Below, in pieces: positions 1-7,239 of a stretch of 20,893 nucleotides of DNA (positions are counted from its first letter, which is position 1; the number at the start of each line of letters is the position of its first letter). The stretch is from CAYTRS01 sp964440305 (GTDB lineage: Bacteria > Patescibacteriota > Minisyncoccia > Moranbacterales > JAKLHP01), in NCBI GenBank assembly GCA_964440305.1, contig CAYTRS010000008.1:1-20893 (forward strand), written 5' to 3'. The notes under the pieces are model-generated. The model did not search any database, had not been told where the DNA came from, and saw nothing but the letters and a program-made list of their open reading frames with translations. Made by a program: the position numbers and the translations under genes.

Positions 1-1
1 G

Positions 2-112
2 ATGGAAGACCCCCTGACTGCGGTTGTAAGAGGCGCGGGTATAGTTCTGGATGATCTGGAAAATCTCAGGCATGTTCTGGTTGAAAGCCAATATGAAAAT
101 GCCCTAGGATGA
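2..112 (+). CDS. mreB: Rod shape-determining protein MreB, C-terminal fragment
   Basis: Only the last 36 codons are in the window, and the gene starts upstream. The readable tail begins EDPLTAVVRGAG, which is the end of the actin-like ATPase fold of MreB, where the final helices follow the nucleotide-binding core. It ends VESQYENALG and a TGA stop. MreB forms cytoplasmic filaments that guide the elongation wall-synthesis machinery. The next genes, mreC, mreD and a PBP2, give the classical mre order, which supports the call. A gap of 108 nt, filled by an A/T-arm hairpin, separates it from mreC. The fragment is too short to judge ATP-binding residues. Confidence 0.85.
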   Translation: MEDPLTAVVRGAGIVLDDLENLRHVLVESQYENALG

Positions 113-204
113 TAGATAATTTAAAATTAAAAAATTAGATAATTTTAGATTTTACATTGTCATTTTACATTTTGAGATTTACGTTTTACATTAAAATTAT
201 CTTC
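113..204. repeat. Intergenic A/T-arm stem-loop with triple TTTTACATT, upstream of mreC
   Basis: This gap has an A-rich left part and a T-rich right part. GATAATTTT (138-146) is complementary to AAAATTATC (193-201). The nonamer TTTTACATT occurs three times (150-158, 163-171, 184-192). The layout matches other gap elements here (6515-6599, 6714-6800, 7768-7848, 9891-9967, 15952-16030, 18050-18142). The inner arm pairs less well than in those copies, so membership rests on style and position. Confidence 0.5.
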
Positions 205-212
205 TTGATAAT
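185..212 (+). promoter_or_regulatory. Possible promoter just upstream of mreC
   Basis: TTTACA (185-190) and GATAAT (207-212) are separated by 16 bp, each one mismatch from the sigma70 consensus. Transcription from here would begin at about the mreC ATG (221) and give a leaderless mRNA. The region is very AT-rich, so chance matches are likely, and mreC could simply be co-transcribed with mreB. Confidence 0.25.
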
Positions 213-220
213 ATTATGGT

Positions 221-1018
221 ATGAAATTTTTTCGCTTAAAATATACAAAAATATTATTTATCCTGGCAGTATTTATTCTGCTTATTTTTTTAAACCCGAA
301 AGGCTTATTTGATCCGTTTAGGGAAATAACATCATTTATTTCATATCCCTTTAAGTTGGTTTTTCACAGAACTTCCCTTTCAATTTCCGGATGGCTTGAA
401 TTTGTTTCTTCTATCGGGGAATTGAAGCAGGAAAATGAGCGGTTAATCGGAGAGAATAGAAAGCTCTTGGCGCAAAACGCGCAACTTAAGGATATGGGAA
501 AAGAAAATGAAGTGTTAAGAAGGGAACTGGAGCTTCTTCCCCGCGGAAAATTCAACTTGGAAATAGCGGAAGTCATTGGCCGTGATCCATATGGGACGGG
601 AAATTGGATAGAGATTAACAAAGGAGAAAAGGAGGGAATTAAAGAAGGAATGCCTGTAATTACTTCGGAAGGCATACTGGTTGGAAAAATAGGGAAAGCT
701 CTCGCCTATAGTTCGCAGGTAGATATAATAACAAACCCTCAAAGCGCAGTAAATGCGGTTGATATTGAAACCAAATCAAAAGGAATAATAAGGGGCTCAT
801 ATGGATTGGGGTTGATAATGGATATGATTCTGGAATCAGATGCGGTTAATGAGGGAGATCAGATAATTACGTCTGAGATAGGAAAATTTTTCCCCCAAGG
901 GCTTCTTATTGGAGAAGTGGAGAGCGTAAAGCTTTCCGATGAAAATCTTTTTCAGCAGGCGATAATACGTTCTCCGATTAAATTTTCTGATTTGCAGATA
1001 GTGGCAATAATTAAATAA
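221..1018 (+). CDS. mreC: Rod shape-determining protein MreC
   Basis: MreC is a membrane-anchored scaffold of the elongasome that links MreB filaments to PBP2 on the outer face of the membrane. The 265-aa product has one N-terminal membrane helix (about residues 10-24). A coiled coil rich in E, N, K and L heptads spans about residues 59-107. The beta-rich MreC domain follows, with the family-like stretch RDPYGTGNWIEINKGEKEGI (121-140) and a glycine-rich GILVGKIG turn. The length is normal for the family. The ATG at 221 has no SD sequence; a -10-like GATAAT ends 8 nt before it. The gene lies between mreB and mreD, and mreD starts 3 nt after its stop, so the two are probably co-translated. Confidence 0.92.
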   Translation: MKFFRLKYTKILFILAVFILLIFLNPKGLFDPFREITSFISYPFKLVFHRTSLSISGWLEFVSSIGELKQENERLIGENRKLLAQNAQLKDMGKENEVLRRELELLPRGKFNLEIAEVIGRDPYGTGNWIEINKGEKEGIKEGMPVITSEGILVGKIGKALAYSSQVDIITNPQSAVNAVDIETKSKGIIRGSYGLGLIMDMILESDAVNEGDQIITSEIGKFFPQGLLIGEVESVKLSDENLFQQAIIRSPIKFSDLQIVAIIK

Positions 1019-1021
1019 AAA

Positions 1022-1561
1022 ATGAAAAGATATTTTATAAATTTTTTTGTGATTCTGCTTTTAGTTGTTTTCCAGGGAAGTTTTTTGCCGTTGCTTTTCC
1101 CGAATTTTGGAACTCCGAATATTATTCTGGTTTTTATTTTATCCCTGACTTTGATTTTGGGTTTTTGGAAAAGCTTGAGCTGGATTATAGCATGCGGATT
1201 GTTTTTTGACGTCGTTTTATACAATAAAGTCGGTATTAGCGTAATTATGCTTATTCTGCTTGCGGCGGCGGTTCGGATTTTTGGCAAGAGAATACTTCTT
1301 GAAAATAGGGGCTGGGGAATTTTTTCCGCTTTTGTGATGATTTTATGTTTGACATTGGCTCATAAGGCAATGGTTATCGCCTATTTGGCGTTTATTGAAA
1401 AAGGAGATTTTAATTTTAGGACAATTATCGGAATAAATTTTCCCGCGGAAATAATTTTTAATATAATCGCATTTTTTGCCTTCTCGGTTATTTTGAGAAA
1501 AATATTCCGGTATTCGAGCGATATCCGCTTGCCGGAATTTTCAGCAAAAACAAATGGCTAA
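1022..1561 (+). CDS. mreD: Rod shape-determining protein MreD
   Basis: This 179-aa, strongly hydrophobic protein has about five predicted membrane segments. The first is residues 5-20 and the rest are spread to about residue 160. This fits MreD, the polytopic partner of MreC in the elongation complex. The sequence itself is poorly conserved in this family, so the call leans on size, topology and position between mreC and the PBP2 gene. The ATG follows the mreC stop by 3 nt with no SD. The 3' end overlaps the PBP2 start by 8 nt, which indicates translational coupling. Confidence 0.85.
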   Translation: MKRYFINFFVILLLVVFQGSFLPLLFPNFGTPNIILVFILSLTLILGFWKSLSWIIACGLFFDVVLYNKVGISVIMLILLAAAVRIFGKRILLENRGWGIFSAFVMILCLTLAHKAMVIAYLAFIEKGDFNFRTIIGINFPAEIIFNIIAFFAFSVILRKIFRYSSDIRLPEFSAKTNG

Positions 1562-3440
1562 ATATTTTGTTAGAAAAAATTTAGGTTCCAGGGGAGTGGA
1601 ATTGGAGGATTATATTTTTTCTACTACTGACAAGGAATCCAGCCACATTGAGAGGCCTATTGAAAAAAGAAGGCTTAACTTGTTCTGGGTGGCAGTCCTG
1701 CTTTCCCTTTTTGTTCTGGAGGGAAGAGCTATTTATTTAAATGTCGTTAAGGGAGAATATTATCAAAAAATTTCCAAAGGAAATAGCATACGCTCGGTGG
1801 TTATTAAAGCGCCTAGGGGAAAGATTTTTGACCGTTTTGGAAATGCCTTGGTAAGCAACATTCCCAGCATGGATATTGTTTTTATTCCAGCTGATCTTCC
1901 TGAGGAGGGCGAGAAGATCAAACAAATGGCCGAAAACCTTTCGGAGGTTTTAAGCATAAACAAGGGGGAACTTTTGATCAAATTTCAAGCGGCGGAAAAA
2001 ATGTCTGTCAACCCCCTGCTTATAAAAGAGAATGTTTCCCAGGATGAATACCTTATTTTTACGGAAAAGCAAAAAGAATTTCCCGGAATATTGATTGACA
2101 AGACTGCAGTAAGGAATTATTTTGACGGATATATTTTTTCCCACACTCTTGGTTATGCCGGAAAAATAGAGAAAAAGGAATATGAAGAAAACAGCGATTA
2201 TTTGCTTACTGACTATATCGGAAAAATTGGAATTGAAAAGTCATATGAAAGAGAGCTCAAGGGGATTCACGGAGCGCTCCAGTTTGAAGTTGATTCTACC
2301 GGAGATGTAAAAAAAGAGCGAGGAATGATAAATCCGGTTCCTGGAAACGATTTGTTTTTGTCGCTGGATGCCCAGCTTCAAAAGAAAATTTTTGACAGCC
2401 TGAACTCTGTAATGGAGAAAACGAAAACCAAAACCGCAGCAGCTGTGGCGATGAATCCGAAAAACGGGGAAATTTTGGCGTTAGTGAGCCTGCCTAGCTT
2501 TGACAATAACCTTTTTTCCAAAAAAATATCAAATGAAAAATATCAAGAGCTTGTGAGTGATCCGGCAAAGCCTCTTTTTAATCGGGTAATTTCGGGAAAA
2601 TATCCTCCCGGATCAACCATTAAGCCCATTATTGCGGCTGCCGCTCTTTCAGAAAATACCATAAGCGAAAACACGAATTTGAATTGTTCAGGCGCTATTC
2701 AAATTGGATCTTACCGTTTCAGGGATTGGACAACCCACGGAACAACGGATGTCAAAAAAGCAATTGCGGAAAGCTGCGACATTTTTTTCTACGCTCTGGG
2801 CGGAGGATACGGAAATATCGGAGGGCTGGGAATGGAAAGAATGAAGCAATATTACGAAGCTTTCGGCTTGGGAAAAGCGACTGGAGTGGATATTCCGGGG
2901 GAAGAAGAGGGTTTTATTCCGGACGAGAATTGGAAACTAGAAAAACTGGGGGAGAAATGGTACATCGGGAATAGCTATCATGCAGCTATCGGTCAGGGAT
3001 ATATAACAGCTACTCCTTTGCAGCTTGCTTCCTATGTTTCAGCTATCGCTAATGGTGGGAACCTTTTTGAGCCCAAAATAGTTTCTCAAATAAGAGACAG
3101 CAGTGAAAAAATCAATCCGATTCATTCAAGGATAATCAGGGAAAATTTTATTTCTTCGCCTGTTATGAAGGTGGTGCGAGACGGAATGAGACAAACTGTT
3201 GTTTCTGGAACAGCGCAAAGCTTAAGTACTCTTCCCATTGAGGTTGCCGGGAAAACCGGGACGGCGCAATTCGGAAGCGGAGAAGAAACCCATGCTTGGT
3301 TTGTATCTTTTGCGCCCTTTAATGATCCGGAAATCGCAATGGTGGTGCTTGTTGAAGGTGGCGGAGAGGGACATTCCAGCGCGGTTCCTGTCACAAAAGA
3401 AGTTTATGAATGGTATTTTGGAGAAAGAAATAAAATATAA
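1554..3440 (+). CDS. mrdA: Penicillin-binding protein 2 (class B transpeptidase)
   Basis: This is the peptidoglycan DD-transpeptidase of the elongation machinery. The 628-aa product has a short cytoplasmic N-terminus and one membrane anchor (about residues 43-58). A dimerisation/pedestal domain opens with RGKIFDRFG (88-96). The transpeptidase domain shows all three active-site motifs: STIK with catalytic Ser354 and Lys357, SCD at 407-409 (the SxD form typical of PBP2), and KTG at 567-569. The length matches the family. The start overlaps the end of mreD by 8 nt, so it is coupled. A rodA glycosyltransferase, often next in such operons, is not present here; rnpB follows instead. FtsI/PBP3 is the alternative, but the mre context and the SxD motif favour PBP2. 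Confidence 0.93.
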   Translation: MAKYFVRKNLGSRGVELEDYIFSTTDKESSHIERPIEKRRLNLFWVAVLLSLFVLEGRAIYLNVVKGEYYQKISKGNSIRSVVIKAPRGKIFDRFGNALVSNIPSMDIVFIPADLPEEGEKIKQMAENLSEVLSINKGELLIKFQAAEKMSVNPLLIKENVSQDEYLIFTEKQKEFPGILIDKTAVRNYFDGYIFSHTLGYAGKIEKKEYEENSDYLLTDYIGKIGIEKSYERELKGIHGALQFEVDSTGDVKKERGMINPVPGNDLFLSLDAQLQKKIFDSLNSVMEKTKTKTAAAVAMNPKNGEILALVSLPSFDNNLFSKKISNEKYQELVSDPAKPLFNRVISGKYPPGSTIKPIIAAAALSENTISENTNLNCSGAIQIGSYRFRDWTTHGTTDVKKAIAESCDIFFYALGGGYGNIGGLGMERMKQYYEAFGLGKATGVDIPGEEEGFIPDENWKLEKLGEKWYIGNSYHAAIGQGYITATPLQLASYVSAIANGGNLFEPKIVSQIRDSSEKINPIHSRIIRENFISSPVMKVVRDGMRQTVVSGTAQSLSTLPIEVAGKTGTAQFGSGEETHAWFVSFAPFNDPEIAMVVLVEGGGEGHSSAVPVTKEVYEWYFGERNKI

Positions 3441-3444
3441 AATA

Positions 3445-3473
3445 TTGACAAATCTCAATAAATTATGTATCAT
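3445..3473 (+). promoter_or_regulatory. Promoter for rnpB
   Basis: A perfect TTGACA (3445-3450) and TATCAT (3468-3473, 5 of 6 matches) are 17 bp apart. The site lies just after the PBP2 stop and ahead of the RNase P RNA. The inferred transcription start near 3480 is about 40 nt before the mature 5' end suggested by helix P1, so a short leader would need trimming. Confidence 0.5.
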
Positions 3474-3521
3474 ATAAAATAGTTTTTTGATAACTTTATT
3501 CATTTTAAGTCATTTTAGTTT

Positions 3522-4058
3522 AGAGTTTATCAAGTAAAGCCGGGCAATTACTGCGCTCTTTGAGCGGAGAGGAAAGTCCGGACACCTAGCCAGTGTGAAG
3601 CACTGGAAATCCGAAATCCGAATTTCGAAATCCGAAACATTTTAAATTTTATTATTTGAATTTGTTTCGTATTTCGGGTTTAGATATTCGTGCTTCCAAT
3701 GCTTTTCATTGGCGTAGTAGTGGGTAACACCCACCCGATGCGTTGCGAGGCGCATTGAGGGAAAGTGCCACAGAGACAATACTAGCCCGCCTCTTCGGCG
3801 GGCAAAAGGTGAAAAGTATGTCGGCGTTTGTAGGTTTTTATTCGCTTTATCAGCTGAATAGCGAAACTTTATAAGCTACGACATTTCCTTACTGGTGACA
3901 GTAAGAGATGGCAAACCCTGCTTGGTGCAAGGCTGTGCCCCGATTTTTCGGGGAATGCCGCTTGATCCTGCTAGTAATAGCAGGGCTAGATAAATGATTG
4001 CCATCCGCCTATTCGGCGGACACAGAATCCGGCTTACAGGCTTTTCTTGATAAACTTT
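3522..4058 (+). ncRNA. rnpB: RNase P RNA, expanded bacterial form
   Basis: This is the catalytic RNA that removes 5' leaders from pre-tRNAs. The ends form an 11-bp helix P1 (3524-3534 with 4046-4056). The conserved 5' strand of P4, GAGGAAAGTCCGGAC, is at 3569-3583. Its partner region ACAGAATCCGGCTTAC is at 4022-4037. Further hallmarks in order are GTGGGTAACACCCAC (3719-3733), GAAAGTGCCACAGAGA (3761-3776), AAAAGGTGAAAAG (3804-3816), a GGTGACAG loop (3893-3900), GATGGCAAACCC (3907-3918) and CTAGATAAATGA (3986-3997). At about 535 nt it is well above the usual 350-400 nt. The extra length lies in a long hairpin at 3597-3696 and in an extended stem near 3817-3885. The ends are set by P1 and may be off by a few bases. 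Confidence 0.95.
3597..3696 (+). repeat. Long AT-rich hairpin inserted in rnpB
   Basis: GAAGCAC (3597-3603) pairs with GTGCTTC (3690-3696). AAATCCGAAAT (3607-3617) pairs with ATTTCGGGTTT (3671-3681) with one wobble. CGAAAC (3633-3638) pairs with GTTTCG (3664-3669). The heptamer AAATCCG occurs three times (3607, 3614, 3628). The layout is an A-rich arm, an AT loop and a T-rich arm, like the intergenic stem-loops elsewhere in the window. It lies between the P4 5' strand and the P8-like GTGGGTAACACCCAC hairpin, outside the catalytic core. Confidence 0.75.
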
Positions 4059-4110
4059 GAACTAAAAAAGTATTCTTCCATTTATTCTAATTTCGGGGTA
4101 AAATATCTTT

Positions 4111-5529
4111 ATGAAGAGATCAGAACTTTTTTTTAGTGCGATTCAGGTTCCGGTTGATTTCGTAATGATTGTTTTAGCGTCTCTTAGTGCTTTTGCTATT
4201 AGAAATATTCCCCAAATAATAGCCCTTAAGCCCAAGTTGTATAATTTCTCTTTTGAAGCATATTTTAAAATAGTGATTTTTATTGTACCTATTTTTATTC
4301 TGATTTACGCGTTGGAGGGATTGTATGATATCAGGGCAACCAGAAAATTTTGGAGAGAGGCTTTCAAGGTTTTCACAGCAACTTCATTGGGAATCGTGAT
4401 AATAATTATTGCTATATTTTTGAAAAGGGAATGGTTTTCTTCCAGATTTATCATTCTGGCTGGCTGGATGCTCGCCTTTGTTTATGTCATTTCGGCGCGT
4501 TTTTTTCTTCAGAAAGTGCAAAAATGGCTGTTGAAAAATAAGGGAATAGGAGTGCATAGAGTGCTCCTTATCGGAAATAACGGCAGGATGAATGAAATAA
4601 AAAATACCATAAAGAAAAATCCGGAATTGGGATATAAAGTAATTGGAGAAACTTCCTCTGGAAGCGTAACTGGAATAAAGGAGATTAAGATTCAAAAAGG
4701 AATTGATGAAATCATCGTTTGCGATCCAAGCATAACCGACTTGGAACAGGAAAAAATAGTTGATTTTTGCTCAATAAACAATATAGTTTTTCAATATGTT
4801 CCGACAACGCTTCAAACATCGCGCCTTGATCTCAGAATGTTTAACGGTCAGCCGATTATTGAAGTGAAAAATACTCCTCTTGACGGATGGGGAAGGATAG
4901 GAAAAAGAATATTTGATATAATTTTTTCTCTTATTGCCATTATTTTGCTTTCTCCTATTTTAATTATTGTAGCCTTGGCCATAAAACTTGAAAGTAAGGG
5001 CCCTATTATATATAAAAATGAAAGAATAGGAAGTGACGGGAAGAAATTCTTTGCCTACAAATTCCGTTATATGAAATGGGAATATAGCATAAGCAAAGAA
5101 AATCCTAATTTTGAAAAAGCATTGGAATTTGAAAAGAAATTAATTTCTGAAAAAAGCGTACGCAAAGGGCCGCTTTATAAGATCAAAGATGATCCTAGAA
5201 AGACAAAAGTCGGAAAGATTATTGAACGTTTTTCAATTGACGAACTTCCACAATTTTTTAATGTTATTAAGGGGGAGATGAGTATTGTCGGACCCAGACC
5301 TCATCAGAAAAGAGAAGTTGAGAAGTACAAAGAATATCATCGTCGCTTGCTTACCATAAAGCCCGGAATTACCGGTATGGCGCAGATTTCCGGCCGTTCC
5401 GATCTTTATTTTGAAGACGAATATAAATTGGACGTTTATTACATTGAAAATTGGTCTCTTTGGATAGATATTCAAATAATACTCAAAACAATAAAAGTGC
5501 TTTTAAATAGAAGAAAAAATAATAGTTGA
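4111..5529 (+). CDS. Polyprenyl-phosphate sugar-1-phosphate transferase (WcaJ/WbaP-like)
   Basis: This inner-membrane enzyme would transfer a sugar-1-phosphate from a nucleotide sugar to undecaprenyl phosphate, the first step in building a surface glycan. The 472-aa product has an N-terminal half with about four membrane helices (within residues 10-130) and a Rossmann-like middle region containing VLLIGNNGR. The C-terminal catalytic domain (from about 264) begins with a hydrophobic hairpin, KRIFDIIFSLIAI. It contains ERIGSDGKKFFAYKFRYM, the DPRKTKVGK segment, SIDELPQFFNVIKGEMSIVG and GPRP, and ends with the PGITGMAQISGR signature. All family motifs are present. The substrate sugar cannot be told. 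There is no SD; TAAAAT (4099-4104) ends 6 nt before the ATG, so a leaderless transcript is possible. Confidence 0.93.
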   Translation: MKRSELFFSAIQVPVDFVMIVLASLSAFAIRNIPQIIALKPKLYNFSFEAYFKIVIFIVPIFILIYALEGLYDIRATRKFWREAFKVFTATSLGIVIIIIAIFLKREWFSSRFIILAGWMLAFVYVISARFFLQKVQKWLLKNKGIGVHRVLLIGNNGRMNEIKNTIKKNPELGYKVIGETSSGSVTGIKEIKIQKGIDEIIVCDPSITDLEQEKIVDFCSINNIVFQYVPTTLQTSRLDLRMFNGQPIIEVKNTPLDGWGRIGKRIFDIIFSLIAIILLSPILIIVALAIKLESKGPIIYKNERIGSDGKKFFAYKFRYMKWEYSISKENPNFEKALEFEKKLISEKSVRKGPLYKIKDDPRKTKVGKIIERFSIDELPQFFNVIKGEMSIVGPRPHQKREVEKYKEYHRRLLTIKPGITGMAQISGRSDLYFEDEYKLDVYYIENWSLWIDIQIILKTIKVLLNRRKNNS

Positions 5530-5628
5530 TTGGTTCACGGTTATGAGTCAACAGTTCGCAGTATTATTTGTTATCTGTAAGCTAATAACTCTAACTCGCA
5601 ATTAAATCAAAAAGAAAGGAGGTGTCAA

Positions 5629-6093
5629 ATGGATTACAATTATAGCGATTATGGAACTGCTGCGGATTATGGCGCTTCCGTTTCGCCGGAATTAGGCGGA
5701 GGAATGATGGCAGTTCTTTTCGGCTCTCTGGCGTTTTTTTTCATATTTTTTCTTATTATCTATGTATATTTTGCGCTGTGTTTGATGAAAATAGCCAACA
5801 AGACGAATACTCCGAATGCCTGGTTTGCCTGGATCCCGATTCTTAATGTTATCTTGATGATACAGATAGCTAGAAGACCGATTTGGTGGATAATTCTGCT
5901 TCTCATTCCTTTTGTGAATATTATTATTTCCATAATTTTATGGATGGATATGGCAAAAGCGGTAGGAAAGCCTAATTGGCTGGGAATTTTGATAATTGTT
6001 CCGATTGCAAACTTTATCATTCCCGGATATCTGGCGTTTTCAAAATCTGATGGTATTTCCGGAGTTCTAAAGAATCCCGCCTCGACAACATAG
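5629..6093 (+). CDS. Small polytopic membrane protein, DUF5684-like
   Basis: The 154-aa product has a short Tyr/Gly-rich N-terminus (residues 1-25) and about four hydrophobic segments. Conserved-looking features are KIANKTNTPNAWFAWIPILN, a Trp pair in RRPIWWIILLLIP, and AKAVGKPNWLGILIIVPIAN. This pattern (K-x-t-x-x-p-x-W-x-x-x-I-P-x-x-N, then W-W-x-x-L-L-x-x-P) is that of the DUF5684 family of unknown function. In some bacteria this type accompanies signal peptidase-like proteins, but no such neighbour is seen. It has a strong SD (AAAGGAGGTG, 6 nt spacing), unlike most genes here. A hairpin terminator follows at 6116-6140, so it probably forms its own unit or the end of the preceding one. Confidence 0.75.
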   Translation: MDYNYSDYGTAADYGASVSPELGGGMMAVLFGSLAFFFIFFLIIYVYFALCLMKIANKTNTPNAWFAWIPILNVILMIQIARRPIWWIILLLIPFVNIIISIILWMDMAKAVGKPNWLGILIIVPIANFIIPGYLAFSKSDGISGVLKNPASTT

Positions 6094-6115
6094 GTGATTT
6101 TAAAAATAGGGAAGG

Positions 6116-6141
6116 AAAGGACGGGTTATGCTCGTCTTTTC
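6116..6141 (+). terminator. Hairpin terminator after the DUF5684-like gene
   Basis: AAAGGACG (6116-6123) pairs with CGTCTTTT (6133-6140) around a 9-nt loop, with one G-T wobble. The T run forms the descending arm. It sits 23 nt after the stop and immediately before the infA promoter. It is a modest terminator by stem GC. Confidence 0.5.
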
Positions 6142-6145
6142 TTGC

Positions 6146-6173
6146 TTGACAACTTTTTATTGCTTGCTATAAT
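6146..6173 (+). promoter_or_regulatory. Sigma70-type promoter of the infA-rpsI operon
   Basis: A perfect TTGACA (6146-6151) and a perfect TATAAT (6168-6173) are separated by 16 bp. The start would lie near 6180, giving an infA leader of about 110 nt. No other promoter of this strength is seen until greA, so this site probably drives the whole ribosomal protein operon. Confidence 0.8.
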
Positions 6174-6289
6174 CAAATAAACCATAAAATTTAAGCGGAT
6201 TGAAAAAATAGAGGCGGAAATATTGAGCTTCAAGCATTCGGAATGAAACACTGGAAAAGCTCCTCTGTTTTTGTGTTTGCCAATTAATT

Positions 6290-6514
6290 ATGGCAGAAAA
6301 CCAAGGCAAAGAACTTATTAAAATGGAAGGTGTTATTGTGGAATCGCTTCCCAGCACCACATTTAAGGTGCGCTTGGAAAACGGCCATGAAGTTCTGGCC
6401 CATATTTCTGGAAGGATGAGGGTAAATTATATCCGTCTTCTTCCCGGAGATAAAGTGCTTTTGGAAATGAGTCCTTATGATCTAACCAAGGGCAGAATAG
6501 TGCAGAGAATGTAG
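6290..6514 (+). CDS. infA: Translation initiation factor IF-1
   Basis: IF-1 binds the A site of the 30S subunit during initiation. The 74-aa product is a single OB fold and matches the family along its length: KMEGVIVESLPSTTFKVRLE, then NGHEVLAHISGRMRVNYIRL, then LPGDKVLLEMSPYDLTKGRI. The length is normal (72 in E. coli, from established knowledge). It is the first gene after the strong promoter at 6146-6173, with a leader of about 110 nt. The ATG is preceded by GCCAATTAATT, with no SD. The infA-rpmJ-rpsM order is the classical end of the spc/alpha ribosomal clusters. Confidence 0.97.
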   Translation: MAENQGKELIKMEGVIVESLPSTTFKVRLENGHEVLAHISGRMRVNYIRLLPGDKVLLEMSPYDLTKGRIVQRM

Positions 6515-6599
6515 GAAATTTCAAAGCGTAAAGCGAAAAGCTAAAAGTATAATTATTCCTTAGCTTTACATTTTGCGCTTTAGGTTTTACGTTTTCATT
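6515..6599. repeat. Stem-loop element, copy 1 of subfamily A (infA-rpmJ gap)
   Basis: Two abutting helices form an 18-position stem. CGTAAAGCG (6527-6535) pairs with CATTTTGCG (6569-6577) using wobbles and one mismatch. AAAGCTAA (6537-6544) pairs perfectly with TTAGCTTT (6560-6567). The loop contains TAATTATTCC. The element is homologous to 7768-7848: 13 of 14 bases match in the left arm (6527-6540 against 7779-7792), 11 of 11 in TAATTATTCCT, and 7 of 7 in CGCTTTA. It fills the whole gap up to the rpmJ start. Confidence 0.8.
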
Positions 6600-6713
6600 A
6601 TGAAAGTCAGAGCATCAGTAAAAAAAATTTGCAACAAGTGCAAAATCGTTAAGCGCAGAGGAAAACTCTACGTAATTTGCTCTACTCCAAAGCATAAGCA
6701 GAGGCAAGGATAA
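6600..6713 (+). CDS. rpmJ: 50S ribosomal protein L36, zinc-binding form
   Basis: This is a 37-aa protein of the large ribosomal subunit, starting MKVRASVKKICNKCKIVKRR and ending TPKHKQRQG. Zinc ligands are Cys11, Cys14, Cys27 and His32 (C-x2-C-x12-C-x4-H), so this is the zinc-ribbon form. The length and sequence match bacterial L36 throughout. It sits between infA and rpsM in the expected order. There is no SD; the T-rich arm of the preceding stem-loop ends just before the ATG. The gene is short and easily missed by automatic calling. Confidence 0.97.
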   Translation: MKVRASVKKICNKCKIVKRRGKLYVICSTPKHKQRQG

Positions 6714-6800
6714 TTAAAAAAATAAAAAGAGAAAAGTAAAAAGTTAAAATTTATTGGATTAATATTTTTTATTTTTTACTTTAAACTTTTTAATTTTAGC
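6714..6800. repeat. Stem-loop element, copy 1 of subfamily B (rpmJ-rpsM gap)
   Basis: An A-rich arm (about 6714-6750) is followed by ATTGGATT (6753-6760) and a T-rich arm (about 6764-6798) ending TTTTTAATTTTA, which is broadly complementary to the left arm. Its blocks TAAAAAGAGAAAA (6723-6735), TAAAAAG (6737-6743) and ATTGGATT recur in the same order in the lysS leader (18064-18076, 18078-18084, 18091-18098). The pair is therefore homologous and not just low-complexity AT. Confidence 0.7.
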
Positions 6801-6808
6801 GATAGCGA
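6788..6808 (+). repeat. 21-nt leader block before rpsM, identical to that before rplM
   Basis: The 21 bases at 6788-6808 are identical to 9958-9978. Both end 2 nt before an ATG. The block is a T-rich stretch followed by the near-tandem AGCGATAGCGA. It contains no SD. Confidence 0.9.
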
Positions 6809-6810
6809 AT

Positions 6811-7200
6811 ATGGCGAGAATTGCAGGGGTGAATATACCCGACAATAAAAGAATAGAAATAGCTTTGACGTATATTTATGGAATAGGCCGCACAACCAGT
6901 GGAAAGGTCTTGGACGAGCTCAAATTAGATAAAAATTCCAGAGTGAAAGATTTGTCGGAAAAAGAAATTAACAGCTTGAGAGAGGAAATAGAAAAAAAGA
7001 TCAGGGTTGAAGGCGAGCTTAAGCATGAAGTTAAAATGAATGTCAAGCGACTGAAGGAAATAAAATGCTATCGGGGAATGAGGCATCAGAAAGGGCTTCC
7101 GGTAAGGGGACAAAGAACCAAAACCAATACCAGAACGGTTCGAGGAAATGTCAGAAGGACTATGGGAAGCGGAAGAAAAGCAGCAGCAGAAAAGACATAA
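6811..7200 (+). CDS. rpsM: 30S ribosomal protein S13
   Basis: This protein of the 30S head contacts the 50S subunit and P-site tRNA. The 129-aa product starts MARIAGVNIPDNKRIEIALT and includes the YIYGIGRTTSGKVLDE helix-turn region. It ends with the basic tail GLPVRGQRTKTNTRT followed by a Gly/Arg/Lys-rich end. These are all hallmark S13 segments, and the length is close to the usual 115-125. There is no SD. The ATG follows, after 2 nt, a 21-nt block that is repeated exactly before rplM. The downstream gap to rpsK is 39 nt. Confidence 0.97.
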   Translation: MARIAGVNIPDNKRIEIALTYIYGIGRTTSGKVLDELKLDKNSRVKDLSEKEINSLREEIEKKIRVEGELKHEVKMNVKRLKEIKCYRGMRHQKGLPVRGQRTKTNTRTVRGNVRRTMGSGRKAAAEKT

Positions 7201-7206
7201 TATGAG

Positions 7207-7234
7207 TTTATAAAGTTATAATATTTATAAAGTT
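7207..7234 (+). repeat. 11-nt direct repeat in the rpsM-rpsK gap
   Basis: TTTATAAAGTT occurs at 7207-7217 and 7224-7234, with a 17-nt period. The second copy ends 5 nt before the rpsK ATG. This 39-nt gap has no A/T-arm hairpin like its neighbours. Confidence 0.7.
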
Positions 7235-7239
7235 GGAAT

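Noticed and set aside
3601..3640. AAATCCG repeats as a CRISPR or satellite array
   Set aside because: Units are 7 nt with no spacers, and they fall inside a pairing hairpin within rnpB.
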